Assembly (NCBI RefSeq): GCF_015845845.1
Contig: NZ_LDIG01000113.1
Span: 1-64,000, forward strand
DNA: 64,000 nt
DNA from: Paenibacillus dendritiformis
GTDB lineage: Bacteria > Bacillota > Bacilli > Paenibacillales > Paenibacillaceae
Reading direction: 5' to 3'
This document shows, one piece after another, positions 1 through 8,798 of this stretch (position 1 is its first letter; the number at the start of each line of letters is the position of its first letter). A model generated the notes under the pieces. That model worked only from the letters and a program-made list of their open reading frames with translations, had not been told where the DNA came from and did not search any database. The translations under genes and the position numbers were made by a program.

Positions 1-284
1 GCTACTGCCGGGCATGGGTTGCCGAAGGGAACAGCCAGCGGGTAAGAAGTGCAAGCGAGTACCGGAGAAACAGACTTAAAAAGTAGATTGGACTACAGGA
101 GTGAAACGAATTTCCCCGAATGGAACCCTAAGTTCCATTGTCCGGAGACATTCCGGAAAGTCCAGTCCCAATATTAATTTTCAATATGAAAACTGGAAAT
201 TTTGAAGGCATTCCATGTTCCTATAAAGGACTGGAAAAAGACTCAAAACTGCCTTCAGGAAATACTATACGAGGAGTGGACAGG
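1..284. other. Leader region with no recognisable gene
   Basis: An open frame runs through from a TTG at 138, but it has no ribosome binding site and reads as low-quality protein until the ATG at 285. A pair of 7-base inverted arms, GAAGGCA and TGCCTTC, lies in the last 80 bases and could form a weak hairpin. I see no promoter I would defend and no RNA gene. Confidence 0.3.
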
Positions 285-521
285 ATGGAAGCGACCGCAC
301 AGCAGGTGGCGGAATGGATGGTAGCCGAGATTCAGGCGAAGGGAGTCGTCCATCAGAGCGATGTGATTGCATATGTCCGCGCTCATTTCGGCGAAGAGTT
401 CGTGTTCGTGAATGAGAGGGGCAATGCGTCGCTGGACAAGGAAGTGAAGAAGGCGTTCCGGAAGCTGCACCGCGGCCGGATTGCCTGGGATCGGGACGGC
501 TTCTGCTGGGGGTGGACGTAA
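285..521 (+). CDS. Small conserved protein, 78 aa (DUF6953-like)
   Basis: A small soluble protein of unknown function. The ATG at 285 is preferred over an upstream TTG because GAGGAG lies about 10 bases before it and the protein from there is compact and charged. It starts MEATAQQVAEWMVAEI, a helical segment, has a central FGEEFVFVNERGNASL segment and ends in an aromatic FCWGWT tail. I associate this pattern with a short Bacillota family labelled DUF6953; that name is from memory and not checked. The stop overlaps the beginning of the RNase H gene, so the two are probably co-transcribed and translationally coupled. Confidence 0.7.
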   Translation: MEATAQQVAEWMVAEIQAKGVVHQSDVIAYVRAHFGEEFVFVNERGNASLDKEVKKAFRKLHRGRIAWDRDGFCWGWT

Positions 522-1168
522 GCGTGGCGCAGGCAAAATATTACGTCGTATGGGCCGGGCACCGTCCGGGTATTTATACAAGCTGGGCGGAATGCAAGGC
601 GCAGACGGATAACTATAAGGATGCCAAGTATAAATCCTTCCCATCCAAGGCCGCTGCGGAGCAGGCCTATCGGGACGGCTGGCAGAAGCATTGGGGCAAG
701 AAGAAGGCCGGGACAGGCTCGCCAGCCCGGGGAGGCGCGGCTGCCAGCTCCCCGCCGGCCGAGGTGGATTACGACAGCATCTCGGTCGATGTCGGCACGA
801 GGGGCAATCCGGGGCCGGTGGAGTACCGGGGCGTATCAACGCGGACGGGCGAAGTGTTGTTTGCCGTCGGTCCGATTCCGAACGGCACGAACAATCTGGG
901 AGAGTTCCTGGCGATCGTGCACTCGCTGGCGTATTTAAAGCGGAAGGGCAGCAGCCAGACGGTGTACAGCGACTCCCGCACCGCCATGAAATGGGTACGG
1001 GAGAAGAAGGTCGCCACCACCCTGGAGCGCAACGAGTCGACGAAGGAGATCTGGAATCTCGTGGATCGGGCGCTTGCCTGGCTGCAGACGAACACCTATG
1101 ACAACAAGGTGCTGAAATGGGACACGAAGGCATGGGGCGAGATCAAGGCCGATTATGGCCGGAAATAG
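512..1168 (+). CDS. rnhA: Viroplasmin-domain ribonuclease H1 family protein
   Basis: Predicted to cleave the RNA strand of RNA-DNA hybrids. Residues 9-60 form a viroplasmin (hybrid-binding) domain (YYVVWAGHRPGIYTSW), followed by a low-complexity linker at 65-85 and the RNase H fold at 88-218. The catalytic carboxylates are visible: D93 in SVDVGTRGNPGP, E131 in NNLGEF, D154 in VYSDSRTA and D214 in the C-terminal EIKADYGRK. The arrangement closely matches the Bacillus halodurans enzyme used in structural work. The start is ambiguous: GTG at 512 overlaps the upstream gene by 10 bases, and GTG at 524 is an alternative with a G-rich stretch before it. Length, 218 aa, is slightly above the family norm because of the linker. 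Confidence 0.9.
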   Translation: MDVSVAQAKYYVVWAGHRPGIYTSWAECKAQTDNYKDAKYKSFPSKAAAEQAYRDGWQKHWGKKKAGTGSPARGGAAASSPPAEVDYDSISVDVGTRGNPGPVEYRGVSTRTGEVLFAVGPIPNGTNNLGEFLAIVHSLAYLKRKGSSQTVYSDSRTAMKWVREKKVATTLERNESTKEIWNLVDRALAWLQTNTYDNKVLKWDTKAWGEIKADYGRK

Positions 1169-1208
1169 GACCGATTGCGGCAGAGTAAGACGGGGGAGGA
1201 GACAGCGA

Positions 1209-2489
1209 ATGAGCGAACGCATTCCTTGCCGGACGGAAGGCTGCTCGGCGACGATTCTGCCGGCGACGGCGGAGAAGACGGGCGGCATCTGCATGCCGTG
1301 CCGCCAAGAGCTGGGCCGGCTAGAGCGCGAAGCGTATATCCGGGAGAACCGCAAGGACATGGACATCTATGCAGGGATTACCGATCCGGTGGAAATATTG
1401 CGGCTGATGCATACGCCTCGCCCCTACAATCCATTGGAACGGGTGCTTCCTTATAAGAAAAGCCGCGAGGAGGTATACGCTTCGCTGTCGAGCGGGGATA
1501 TCGAGCGTCTGAAGGCGCATGCCGCTGCGCTCATCGAGGAGGATGAACTGGATACGGCGCAAGAGATGTTAACCTCGTTAATATGCTGGACGGAGGCGTC
1601 CATTGCGGATTGTCTCCCTTTGCTTATGCGGCGGCGCGAGTATTATCCGGGCATCCTCTATATGCATGCTTCCCCGGAGATTCGGGACGAGCTGATCCGT
1701 CAAGCCGATATCGATGCGGAGAACCGCAACGCCATTCTTCTCGCTCTGGCCTGGATTGGCGACGAGAAGATCGTGAAGCTGTTCCGGGAATGGCGGGATC
1801 ATCCGCCGCAATGGGCGAAGGAACTGTACATCTCGCCTGAAGCGTATGCCCGGGAAGCGGGCTGGGAGCTGACAGCCGACGGTCAGCGGCGGAATTTGTA
1901 TTATTCGGAATGCTATCCGGCAGTAGCGGGGAGCCCGTCCAGCGAAGAAGGCGATGCGGCCGCGATTCTCACGAAAGGGGAGCAGCAGTGCGGCTGGTGC
2001 GGAAGCCACTTGACCGTATTGTTCGATCTGGATATGACGCACCCATTGCTGCGCGGTTACGGTCTCCCGTGGAACAGGCTCCGGCTTGCCACCTGCATCA
2101 GCTGCACCTGCTACGGTTATATCTATACCGATGTCGATGCCGAAGGGCAGGTTCATTGGAGCCAATGGAACCGGGAGCCTGATTATTGGGTAAAGCCGGA
2201 TGAAGACATCGCCTTCGGCGAGACCGGTCATGGGCTGCGCCTGTCCGCTTCGAAGCGAAGCGCCTTTCGTGCGGCGCATTGGGCGCTGGAGGCGGCCTCC
2301 TCCCAGTTGGGGGGCCATCCGTCCTGGGTCCAGGACGCCGACTACCCCGCCTGTCCAAGCTGCTCCGCCACGATGAAGTTCGTTGGGCAGATCGATTGGG
2401 AAGACGTAGAGGAATACGGGGAAGGAATCTATTACGCCTTCATCTGCCCGGACTGCTGCATCGCGGCCACGAACTATCAGCAGACATAA
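1209..2489 (+). CDS. Zinc-ribbon protein with YwqG/DUF1963-like tail, 426 aa
   Basis: Function unknown. From the ATG at 1209 (GGAGGAGACAGCGA ahead of it) the protein begins with a short cysteine module (CRTEGC, then CMPC about 20 residues later), then a helical region with several acidic stretches. The C-terminal half contains more Cys pairs (CGWC, CISC, CPSC, CPDC) and the phrase LGGHPSWVQDADYPACP. That phrase resembles the cytoplasmic YwqG/DUF1963 family, in which a GG-P-WQ motif precedes CP-C. No signal peptide or membrane segment is visible. A longer in-frame start at 1155 overlaps the RNase H gene and lacks a good ribosome binding site. The domain resemblance is inference; that the gene is real is well supported. 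Confidence 0.7.
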   Translation: MSERIPCRTEGCSATILPATAEKTGGICMPCRQELGRLEREAYIRENRKDMDIYAGITDPVEILRLMHTPRPYNPLERVLPYKKSREEVYASLSSGDIERLKAHAAALIEEDELDTAQEMLTSLICWTEASIADCLPLLMRRREYYPGILYMHASPEIRDELIRQADIDAENRNAILLALAWIGDEKIVKLFREWRDHPPQWAKELYISPEAYAREAGWELTADGQRRNLYYSECYPAVAGSPSSEEGDAAAILTKGEQQCGWCGSHLTVLFDLDMTHPLLRGYGLPWNRLRLATCISCTCYGYIYTDVDAEGQVHWSQWNREPDYWVKPDEDIAFGETGHGLRLSASKRSAFRAAHWALEAASSQLGGHPSWVQDADYPACPSCSATMKFVGQIDWEDVEEYGEGIYYAFICPDCCIAATNYQQT

Positions 2490-2575
2490 TTGACGGAGCC
2501 CAAAGGAGTGGGCAGGCACCACCCGCCCAATATAGGCATATGCTACCACCATAATCGAAGGTGGGGGGATTATGG

Positions 2576-3066
2576 TTGGCTGAGAGTGAACGGAAGAAGC
2601 ATCTGGCATGGCATGAGACGATGGAAATGCATGAGTTGACGGCGTTCCAGGCGAATTATCTATCGCGTTCAAAATGATGCTGGATGACGTCAAGGATGCG
2701 AAGCTGCGCGGATTATACGAGGAAGCGATCTACGCAATGGAGAACAACTTGAAGGAGCTGCTCGGCTACTACCCGCTGGCCCCGGCATTTGTTCGCCATA
2801 CAGGAGATAGAGCGGATATGACCGGGTTCTACGCCGGGCATCTGTTCGCCTTCTGCAAGACGTCGGTCCGGAGCTACGCCATAGGCATTACCGAGACATC
2901 GATGCCGTCGCTGCGCCAAACGCTGAAGAAGCAGCTCAATGCCGCGATCGACCTGCATGCGAAAGTGTTCCATTATATGCTGGATCGCGGATACTATCCT
3001 TCATACGACCTGCCGAAGCTGTTGGAGAACGATATGAAAAACGCCAACAAGGCATTGTCGATGTGA
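2576..3066 (+). pseudogene. cotF: CotF-family spore coat protein gene with a -1 frameshift
   Basis: Spore coat F proteins are small helical proteins of the inner coat. The reading starts at a TTG at 2576, eight bases after a GGGGGG run, and gives a typical start (KKHLAWHETMEMHELTAFQ). It meets TGA at 2675 right after TCA AAA. The rest of the family continues without a gap in the -1 frame from 2674: DVKDAKLRGLYEEAI, then DMTGFYAGHLFAFCKTSVR and RGYYPSYDLPKLLENDMKNA to the stop. Between FQ and the next conserved D the two frames together give exactly the 16 residues usual in the family. The defect is therefore a loss of one A from a run of five. It could be a sequencing error, a recent mutation or, less likely, programmed slippage. 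Confidence 0.8.
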
Positions 3067-3271
3067 ATAGAGCTGGCTCTGAAAGGCTCTCTTCCTGTTA
3101 TCTCGGGAAAGGGGCTTTTCTTCTATTTCGCGGGACATGGCGTCATTCGGCCGGAACAGGCTCGCCCTTCGCAAATGTTTTCTGCTGCAGTGTGACCATT
3201 GTTGCTCAAGCTTCGGCGAAGAGATATTATTATAAATATGGATATTCAATGTGGAAAGTGAGCGAGTACAG

Positions 3272-3985
3272 ATGGGGCGTAAATGGAATAACATTAAGGA
3301 AAAAAAGGCATCCAAGGATACGAACACGAGTCGCATATATGCCCGGTTCGGCAGAGAGATTTATGTAGCTGCGAAGCAAGGGGAGCCGAATCCCGAATCA
3401 AACCAAGCCTTGAAATTCGTAATTGAGCGCGCCAAAACATACAATGTGCCGAAAGCAATCATTGATCGGGCGATTGAGAAGGCCAAAGGCGGCTCGGATG
3501 AAAACTATGACGAGCTACGCTACGAAGGCTTCGGTCCGAACGGGACGATGGTCATTGTGGACGCCTTGACCAACAATGTGAACCGGACAGCGTCCGAGGT
3601 GCGTGCCGCATTCAACAAAAACGGCGGCAGCCTCGGCGTCAGCGGTTCGGTCACTTATATGTTCGATCAGACCGCCGTCATTGGTCTGGAAGGCAAGACC
3701 GCCGAGGAAGTGCTGGAGATTCTGATGAATGCGGATCTCGATGTCCGGGACATCCTTGAGGAGGATGAGGCGGTCATCATCTATGCAGAGCCCGATCAGT
3801 TCCATGCGGTCCAGAACGCGCTGCGCGAAGCGGGCACCTCGGAATTCACCGTGGCGGAGCTGACCATGCTGCCGCAAAGCTATGTCTCCCTTCCGGAAGA
3901 TGCGCAGGCCCAATTTGAAAAAATGATTGATGCGCTGGAAGATTTGGACGATGTGCAGCAGGTCTATCACAACGTCGATCAATAG
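3272..3985 (+). CDS. yeeN: YebC/PmpR-family (YeeN-type) regulatory protein
   Basis: A cytoplasmic YebC/TACO1-family protein of 237 aa; relatives act as transcriptional regulators or as factors that ease ribosome stalling at prolines. The start [16 protein letters not shown] is the family N-terminus, so the ATG at 3272 is chosen over the in-frame ATG 21 bases upstream. The core motifs are present: [27 protein letters not shown] and the YEGFGPNG loop. The MGRKWNN form is the variant seen in Bacillus subtilis YeeN rather than E. coli YebC. The gene stands alone and is followed within 33 bases by a strong terminator. Confidence 0.93.
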   Translation: MGRKWNNIKEKKASKDTNTSRIYARFGREIYVAAKQGEPNPESNQALKFVIERAKTYNVPKAIIDRAIEKAKGGSDENYDELRYEGFGPNGTMVIVDALTNNVNRTASEVRAAFNKNGGSLGVSGSVTYMFDQTAVIGLEGKTAEEVLEILMNADLDVRDILEEDEAVIIYAEPDQFHAVQNALREAGTSEFTVAELTMLPQSYVSLPEDAQAQFEKMIDALEDLDDVQQVYHNVDQ

Positions 3986-4017
3986 AAGCTTGCCGCGGAA
4001 GGCACGCGGAATGAATT

Positions 4018-4082
4018 GCATCCCTTAGAGGACAAGCCCCCCAATGGATGGGTCATCTCTTCTAGGGGGTGCGATTTTTTTT
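4018..4082 (+). terminator. Rho-independent terminator after the yebC-family gene
   Basis: GCATCCCTTAGAGGA (4018-4032) pairs with TCTTCTAGGGGGTGC (4058-4072) through 15 positions with a few G-T wobbles, and an eight-T run follows at 4075-4082. It lies 33 bases past the stop codon. Confidence 0.85.
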
Positions 4083-4500
4083 GAGAAAGAAGATTACGCT
4101 GGCAGGGAAAAATCACCTTGCTCGATACGCCTCAAATGCGGGCCGACGCTGCCTGCGCCTATGATCGGAATATTGAGATGGAACAGCGAGGGCACAAAAT
4201 GTCCATTGGAATGAGTTGGAGAGTGTTGGCTGAACACGATCCGGTCAATAAGAAGGAACACCGACAATCCCGAGTGGTATCTCCAGCATATCATCGAACA
4301 GCGGCGGAAGGCGGGGCTTCCGGAACTCGAAGGAGTCGACAAGGCCAGGCCGTGAGGGAGACGCCCCGGTTCGGCCCGCGGTCTGCCGGCCCATCCCGCT
4401 CCATCGTGCCCCGCCCCCGCCCGATCCTCCAATGGCCGGATAAGGCGGGCATCCAAACGGGGATACAGCTCTCTTTGCTTCTCAACGCTCGATGTACCGG
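4083..4500. other. Non-coding stretch with a possible gene remnant
   Basis: No intact gene. Around 4265-4356 one plus-strand frame reads as a natural-looking C-terminus (NPEWYLQHIIEQRRKAG, ending at TGA) with no start or upstream domain. This may be the tail of a deleted gene; I cannot name it. Confidence 0.3.
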
Positions 4501-4710
4501 AAAACTGCAAAACTGCAGCTTTTCCTTATAACATCTCCTTCACTGCGGGAGTTCCTGCAAAACTGCATCATTTTCAGCATGTAAAAGAGATATACAGCAA
4601 GAATCCTCCAGAAATAATGCTCTTTTGAGGAATTTAATAAAATAGCGGTTCAAGGGGCATAAATTCCTGCATTCACGCAGGATTTCACTGCCGCATCCAT
4701 CTTCTGCCGC
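4501..4710 (-). repeat. Long-hairpin intergenic repeat, copy A
   Basis: This stretch matches 36840-37046 in inverted orientation over about 200 bases at roughly 85-90 percent identity by eye. The main inverted repeat has arms at 4551-4577 (GTTCCTGCAAAACTGC...) and 4611-4635, with a loop containing AGAGATATACAGCAAGAATC that is the same in copy B. A second small hairpin, CCTGC-ATTCAC-GCAGG, lies at about 4665-4680. On the minus strand the block ends with a 16-codon frame reading MDAAVKSCVNAGIYAP before TGA. No transposase, target duplication or tRNA-like end was found. Confidence 0.75.
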
Positions 4711-4830
4711 TTTTCCCGCCGCCGTCTCCCCGCCTCCCTGCCTCTATGTTCCCGATTGTCCCGTTTTGCCCCGCATCCTAGCGCACAGCACACTCTAGGG
4801 AATAACCTCGCTCCGTTAATGCGAGTACAC

Positions 4831-4860
4831 AAAAAAGGCAGAGACGGATGTCTCTGCCTG
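4831..4860 (-). terminator. Rho-independent terminator of the pgmB operon
   Basis: On the minus strand AGGCAGAGAC pairs perfectly with GTCTCTGCCT across a 4-base loop (ATCC), followed by TTTTT. It lies just past the pgmB stop and ends the GH65-pgmB transcript. Confidence 0.9.
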
Positions 4861-4881
4861 CTCGCGTGAAATAACGCGGGT

Positions 4882-5553
4882 TTAGGAGAACCGCTTCGCC
4901 AACTCCTGGAAGCGGAGCTGCGCCGTGCGCTCCAGCACCAGGTCGGCGTGCGGGAAGGCGGCCGGGCTTCCGATCGCCACCGCGAACATGCCTGCGGCCT
5001 TGATGGCGTCCACGCCCGCGACCGCATCCTCGACCCCGATGCAGAACTTCGGATCGGCGTTCAACGCCGCTGCGCCGGTCAGGAAAATTTCCGGATCGGG
5101 CTTGTTGTTTTTCAATGCGGCGGCATCCACGATGACATCGAACTGATCCGCGATGCCGAGGCGGCTGATGACCGCCAGCGCATTTTTGCTGGCGGAGGCG
5201 AGCCCCATCTTTACGCCGTGCCGCTTAATATCGGCGATGAAGTCGGCAATGCCGGGCAGCAGGTCAGCCGGCGTCACCTTGTCGATCAGTTCCTGGTACA
5301 GCTTGTTTTTCCGATCCGCGAGCTGCTCCAGCTCTTCTTCCGTATAGGATGGCGGCGTTGGCGCTTGGCTGAGCAGGAGCTTCAAGGAATCCATCCGCGA
5401 GACGCCCTTGAGATTCTCGTTGAATTCGCGGCTGAACGGGATCCCCAGCTCTTCCGCAATCGCATTCCAGGCCAAATAATGATACTCGGCCGTATCCGTA
5501 ATGACGCCATCCAGATCGAACAGGACAGCCTGCAGCGAACTTGTCTGATTCAT
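4882..5553 (-). CDS. pgmB: Beta-phosphoglucomutase
   Basis: Converts beta-glucose-1-phosphate to glucose-6-phosphate, the step that follows phosphorolytic cleavage of alpha-glucosides. HAD-superfamily protein of 223 aa. The nucleophile and general acid are D13 and D15 in VLFDLDGVITDTAEYH; the cap region has KGVSRMDSL, and motif IV reads IGVEDAVAGVDAIKAAG. The start is the ATG at 5553 because GGGAGG lies 10 bases before it; the in-frame ATG six codons earlier itself contains that ribosome binding site. It sits 73 bases downstream of the GH65 phosphorylase on the same strand, whose product is exactly its substrate. Confidence 0.95.
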   Translation of the reverse strand: MNQTSSLQAVLFDLDGVITDTAEYHYLAWNAIAEELGIPFSREFNENLKGVSRMDSLKLLLSQAPTPPSYTEEELEQLADRKNKLYQELIDKVTPADLLPGIADFIADIKRHGVKMGLASASKNALAVISRLGIADQFDVIVDAAALKNNKPDPEIFLTGAAALNADPKFCIGVEDAVAGVDAIKAAGMFAVAIGSPAAFPHADLVLERTAQLRFQELAKRFS

Positions 5554-5626
5554 CGTTATCGCTCCTCCCATAGGTTCCGGTTTGTTCTTCGAGCCCTTCC
5601 TGAGCTCTTGCTTATCGAGCCCTTCC

Positions 5627-7915
5627 TCACTTTGCGCCGAGCGGACGGTGAACCGCTCCGGTGCTGTCCAGGCTTACCGGCTCGCCGTACAAGGCGATGT
5701 CCAGCTTGTCGCCTTCCAGCAGTTCGAGCGTGATGCCATTGCCGGCGACGCGCACGGCAATCAGGCGTCCGCGGAACGTGAGGCGGAAGGCGTATTGCTC
5801 CCATGCCGCCGGCAGGACCGGCGCGAGCGACAGCCCGCTCTCCTTCAGGCGCATTCCGGCGAAGCCGTAGACGATCGACATCCATGTGCCGCCCATGTTG
5901 GCAAGGTGCAAGCCGTCCTTCGTATTGCCGTGCGTATTGTCCAGATCAAGGCGCGCCGTCTCGATGAAGTAGTCGTAAGCCTTGTTCACGTCGCCGATCT
6001 TGGAAGCCATAATGCTGAAGATACAGGAGGACAAGGAAGAGTCATGCGTTGTGATCCGTTCATAATAATCGTAAGACCGGCGGATGGTGTCGAGATCCTG
6101 CTCATCCTCAAGCAGGAAATGCGCCAGCACTGTATCGGCCTGCTTGCAGACCTGATAGCGGTAAATGGTCAGCGGATGATAATGCAGCAGCAGCGGGTAC
6201 TTGTCCTTCGGCGTATTCTCGAAGTCCCAGACCGCCTTGCGAAGGAACGTGTCATCCTGCGGGTTGATGCCGAGCTTTTCGTCATACGGAAGCAGCATCG
6301 CCTCCGCGGCCTTCTCCCATGCTCCGATTTCCTCGGATGTGACGCCGAGACGATCGCACAGCGCCTTCAGCCCCGCTGCATCGTAGGATTGCAGGATGGC
6401 GCAGCTCTTGGCCGCCCATTTCAGGTTATGCTTGGCCATCACGTTCGTATAGTAGTTATTGTTGACCAGGCAGGTGTACTCGTCCGGACCGGTGACCTCG
6501 TCGATATGGAAGGCCCCTTGATGGTAATGCCCGATCTCCGCCCAGAGGCGGGCCGTCTCGATGAGCACCTCGGCTCCGTAGGACAGCAGGAACTCGTTGT
6601 CGAGCTCGGCCAGATAATATTGAATATAGCTATAAGCGATATCGGCGCTGATATGGTACTGCGCGGTTCCTGCCGGGAAGAAGGACGAGCATTCCGTCCC
6701 CGCGATCGTGCGCCACGGGAACAGCGCGCCCCGGCGATGCCCCATCTCCCGCGCCCTCGCTCTCGCCTGATCCAGAATCGAATAGCGGTACAGCAGCAGC
6801 TGCTTGGCGATCTCCGGCTGCGTCATCAGGAAGATCGGGAACATATAGATTTCCGTATCCCAGAAATAATGGCCTTCGTAGCCTTCTCCGCTCAAGCCTT
6901 TGGCCGAGATGTTGCTGTGCCGGTCCCGGCCCGCCGATTGAAGAAGCTGGAACAAATTGAAGCGGATGCCTTCCTGCAGCTTGTCATCCTTCTCGATCAC
7001 GATGTCTGCCGATTTCCAGAAATTATCCATATATTGCGCTTGCTCCGCGAGCAGATCGTCGAACGACAGCGCAGCAAGCTGATCTTGAAGCGCGATGCCT
7101 TGCTTCACCAGACCGTCCCCATGGCGCAGCGTGTCGGTATAGATGCTGTATTTGGTGAAGCTTACCGGACCGGATACATCGGCCGTTGCCGTATAGACAA
7201 CCTGGCCGGATGCGGCTTCCCAAGCTTCCTGCGCCTGGCCGTCGAAGCGGTGGCAGGCCACGCAGGCCGCCTGCAGCGAGGACGCCATCGTCTCGTCCAC
7301 GACATAGCCGTAAGGCCCCTCGGTTCCGAAATCAGCGACATTCAGACGCTTGGCATGGCCTGCGCCGACGCGGGGATCATTCGGGTTGGTGTAGTTGGTC
7401 ACATTGCCGTTGACCGTCGAGACAAGCTTGATGGAGCCCGTGAAATTGACCGGTTCAATCAAGACATGGATGGCCAACAGTTCCCGGCGGGTGAACGACA
7501 CCAACCGGCGGAAGGTCAGCTTCAGTTTCTTGCCCGATGGCGAGGTCCAGCGCACGGCGCGTTCAGAATATCCCTTATCCAGATGAAGCCGGCGTTCGAA
7601 GGCCGTCACTTGGCCTTGATCGAGGCGGAACGCTTCTTCCTCCTCGCCGATATAAATCCGGATAGTCTGGGCGTCGATAAGGTTAACCAGCTTCTGCTGC
7701 GTATCCGGGAAGGCGAAAAGCTTCTCCCCGTAAGGAATATCGATAACATCGTGAAAAGCGTTCAAATAGGTGCCGCGAATCGTCGGCATGGCTTCTCCGT
7801 AGCCTTCTTCGAAGTTGCCCCGCACGCCCAAGTAACCGTTGCCAAGAGCAAAGATACTTTCCATATTGAGCAGCGCGTCCGATGTCAAATCACGGTTGGA
7901 AATTGTCCAGGTCAT
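5627..7915 (-). CDS. mapA: GH65 maltose-phosphorylase-type enzyme
   Basis: A cytoplasmic glycoside hydrolase family 65 phosphorylase of 762 aa, close to the usual length. It is predicted to split an alpha-glucoside with phosphate into beta-glucose-1-phosphate and glucose. Visible features: the N-terminal beta-sandwich (NGYLGVRGNFEEGYG), the (alpha/alpha)6 barrel segment GHYFWDTEIYMFP, and the catalytic acid E479 in VTGPDEYTCLVNNNYYTN. The KQADTVL phosphate-site motif follows. GGGAGG lies 10 bases before the ATG. The wide spread of substrates in GH65 (maltose, kojibiose, trehalose, nigerose) means the exact disaccharide is an inference; maltose is favoured by family likeness. It forms an operon with pgmB and is divergent from an AraC regulator. 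Confidence 0.9.
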   Translation of the reverse strand: MTWTISNRDLTSDALLNMESIFALGNGYLGVRGNFEEGYGEAMPTIRGTYLNAFHDVIDIPYGEKLFAFPDTQQKLVNLIDAQTIRIYIGEEEEAFRLDQGQVTAFERRLHLDKGYSERAVRWTSPSGKKLKLTFRRLVSFTRRELLAIHVLIEPVNFTGSIKLVSTVNGNVTNYTNPNDPRVGAGHAKRLNVADFGTEGPYGYVVDETMASSLQAACVACHRFDGQAQEAWEAASGQVVYTATADVSGPVSFTKYSIYTDTLRHGDGLVKQGIALQDQLAALSFDDLLAEQAQYMDNFWKSADIVIEKDDKLQEGIRFNLFQLLQSAGRDRHSNISAKGLSGEGYEGHYFWDTEIYMFPIFLMTQPEIAKQLLLYRYSILDQARARAREMGHRRGALFPWRTIAGTECSSFFPAGTAQYHISADIAYSYIQYYLAELDNEFLLSYGAEVLIETARLWAEIGHYHQGAFHIDEVTGPDEYTCLVNNNYYTNVMAKHNLKWAAKSCAILQSYDAAGLKALCDRLGVTSEEIGAWEKAAEAMLLPYDEKLGINPQDDTFLRKAVWDFENTPKDKYPLLLHYHPLTIYRYQVCKQADTVLAHFLLEDEQDLDTIRRSYDYYERITTHDSSLSSCIFSIMASKIGDVNKAYDYFIETARLDLDNTHGNTKDGLHLANMGGTWMSIVYGFAGMRLKESGLSLAPVLPAAWEQYAFRLTFRGRLIAVRVAGNGITLELLEGDKLDIALYGEPVSLDSTGAVHRPLGAK

Positions 7916-8030
7916 GGTTGCGGATCCTCCCTTGTGTGATTATGATTTGAATTTTAGTTCGTAAAAGGATAAGATTATACTAAAATATTAAGATTATTAT
8001 CAATATTTTTAGGTGAATGGAGAGAGACGC

Positions 8031-8774
8031 ATGAACAAGTCGTTCCATGCCGGGAACCGGCCGAGTTTCTTGTCGTCCCGCATGCAATACTTGCGGGATA
8101 ATTATGTTCATCCTCCGTTCGATTATGAACAAGAATTGCTGGAGGCAATCCGGTTCGGGGACGAGAACAAGGCGCTCGATATGCTGAACCGCATCAACCA
8201 ACTGGAAGGGGCCGTGCTGGCTTCCTATCCGCTGCGCTCCAGGAAGAATGCCTTGATTGCTTCCTGCACGCTGTTCACCCGGGCGATTATCAAGGGAGGC
8301 GTCGATGCGGAGACCGCCTTCCAGCTTAGCGATACGCTGATTTTGGAGATTGAGCGAATGAGCGATGTCGAGCGGCTCAATCTGTTCGAGTACGAAATGC
8401 TGATGCAGTTCATTGCGACCATCCGGCGGGAGAAGGAAGTGCTGCCCTATTCGCATATTGTCAATTTATCGGTGCATTATATTCGGGAGCATATTTTCCA
8501 GGATCTCGCCTTGAAAGGGATTGCGGCCCATATTGGCGTGCATCCGAGTTATTTGTCGGATCGCTTCAAGCGCGAGACCGGCATGTCCATTACTTCGTTC
8601 ATTCACGCGAAGAAGGTGGAGGAGTCGAAGCATCTGCTGATTTATACGAATCAGTCCATTTCGGAAATCGCTTTCCTGTTCAAGTTCTGCAGCCAAAGTT
8701 ATTATACTCAGATCTTCAAAAAATTTACGGGCCTGACGCCGAGGCAGTTCCGCAGGGACAATTCCGGCAAGTAA
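8031..8774 (+). CDS. AraC-family transcriptional regulator
   Basis: A 247-aa regulator with a C-terminal AraC double helix-turn-helix at about 145-243. The first recognition region reads LALKGIAAHIGVHPSYLSDRF and the second SISEIAFLFKFCSQSYYTQIFKKFTG, ending TPRQFR. The N-terminal part has no cupin-like signature and is probably an all-helical effector or oligomerisation domain, as in YesN-associated regulators. The ATG at 8031 has GGAGAG six bases before it. It is divergent from the GH65-pgmB operon, so local control of that operon is the likely job. It is followed by the remains of a sensor kinase, which suggests it was once part of a membrane-signalling pair. Confidence 0.88.
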   Translation: MNKSFHAGNRPSFLSSRMQYLRDNYVHPPFDYEQELLEAIRFGDENKALDMLNRINQLEGAVLASYPLRSRKNALIASCTLFTRAIIKGGVDAETAFQLSDTLILEIERMSDVERLNLFEYEMLMQFIATIRREKEVLPYSHIVNLSVHYIREHIFQDLALKGIAAHIGVHPSYLSDRFKRETGMSITSFIHAKKVEESKHLLIYTNQSISEIAFLFKFCSQSYYTQIFKKFTGLTPRQFRRDNSGK

Positions 8775-8798
8775 ATCTGAAAAAAGTAGGAATCAGCT

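Noticed and set aside
4118-4531. 137-codon plus-strand frame after the yebC-family gene
   Set aside because: Low-complexity product that runs into repeat copy A; only a short alternative frame there looks natural.
5582-7939. Plus-strand 785-codon open frame
   Set aside because: It is antisense to the GH65 gene, arises from GC-rich third positions, and has an Arg/Leu/Ala-rich, domain-free product.
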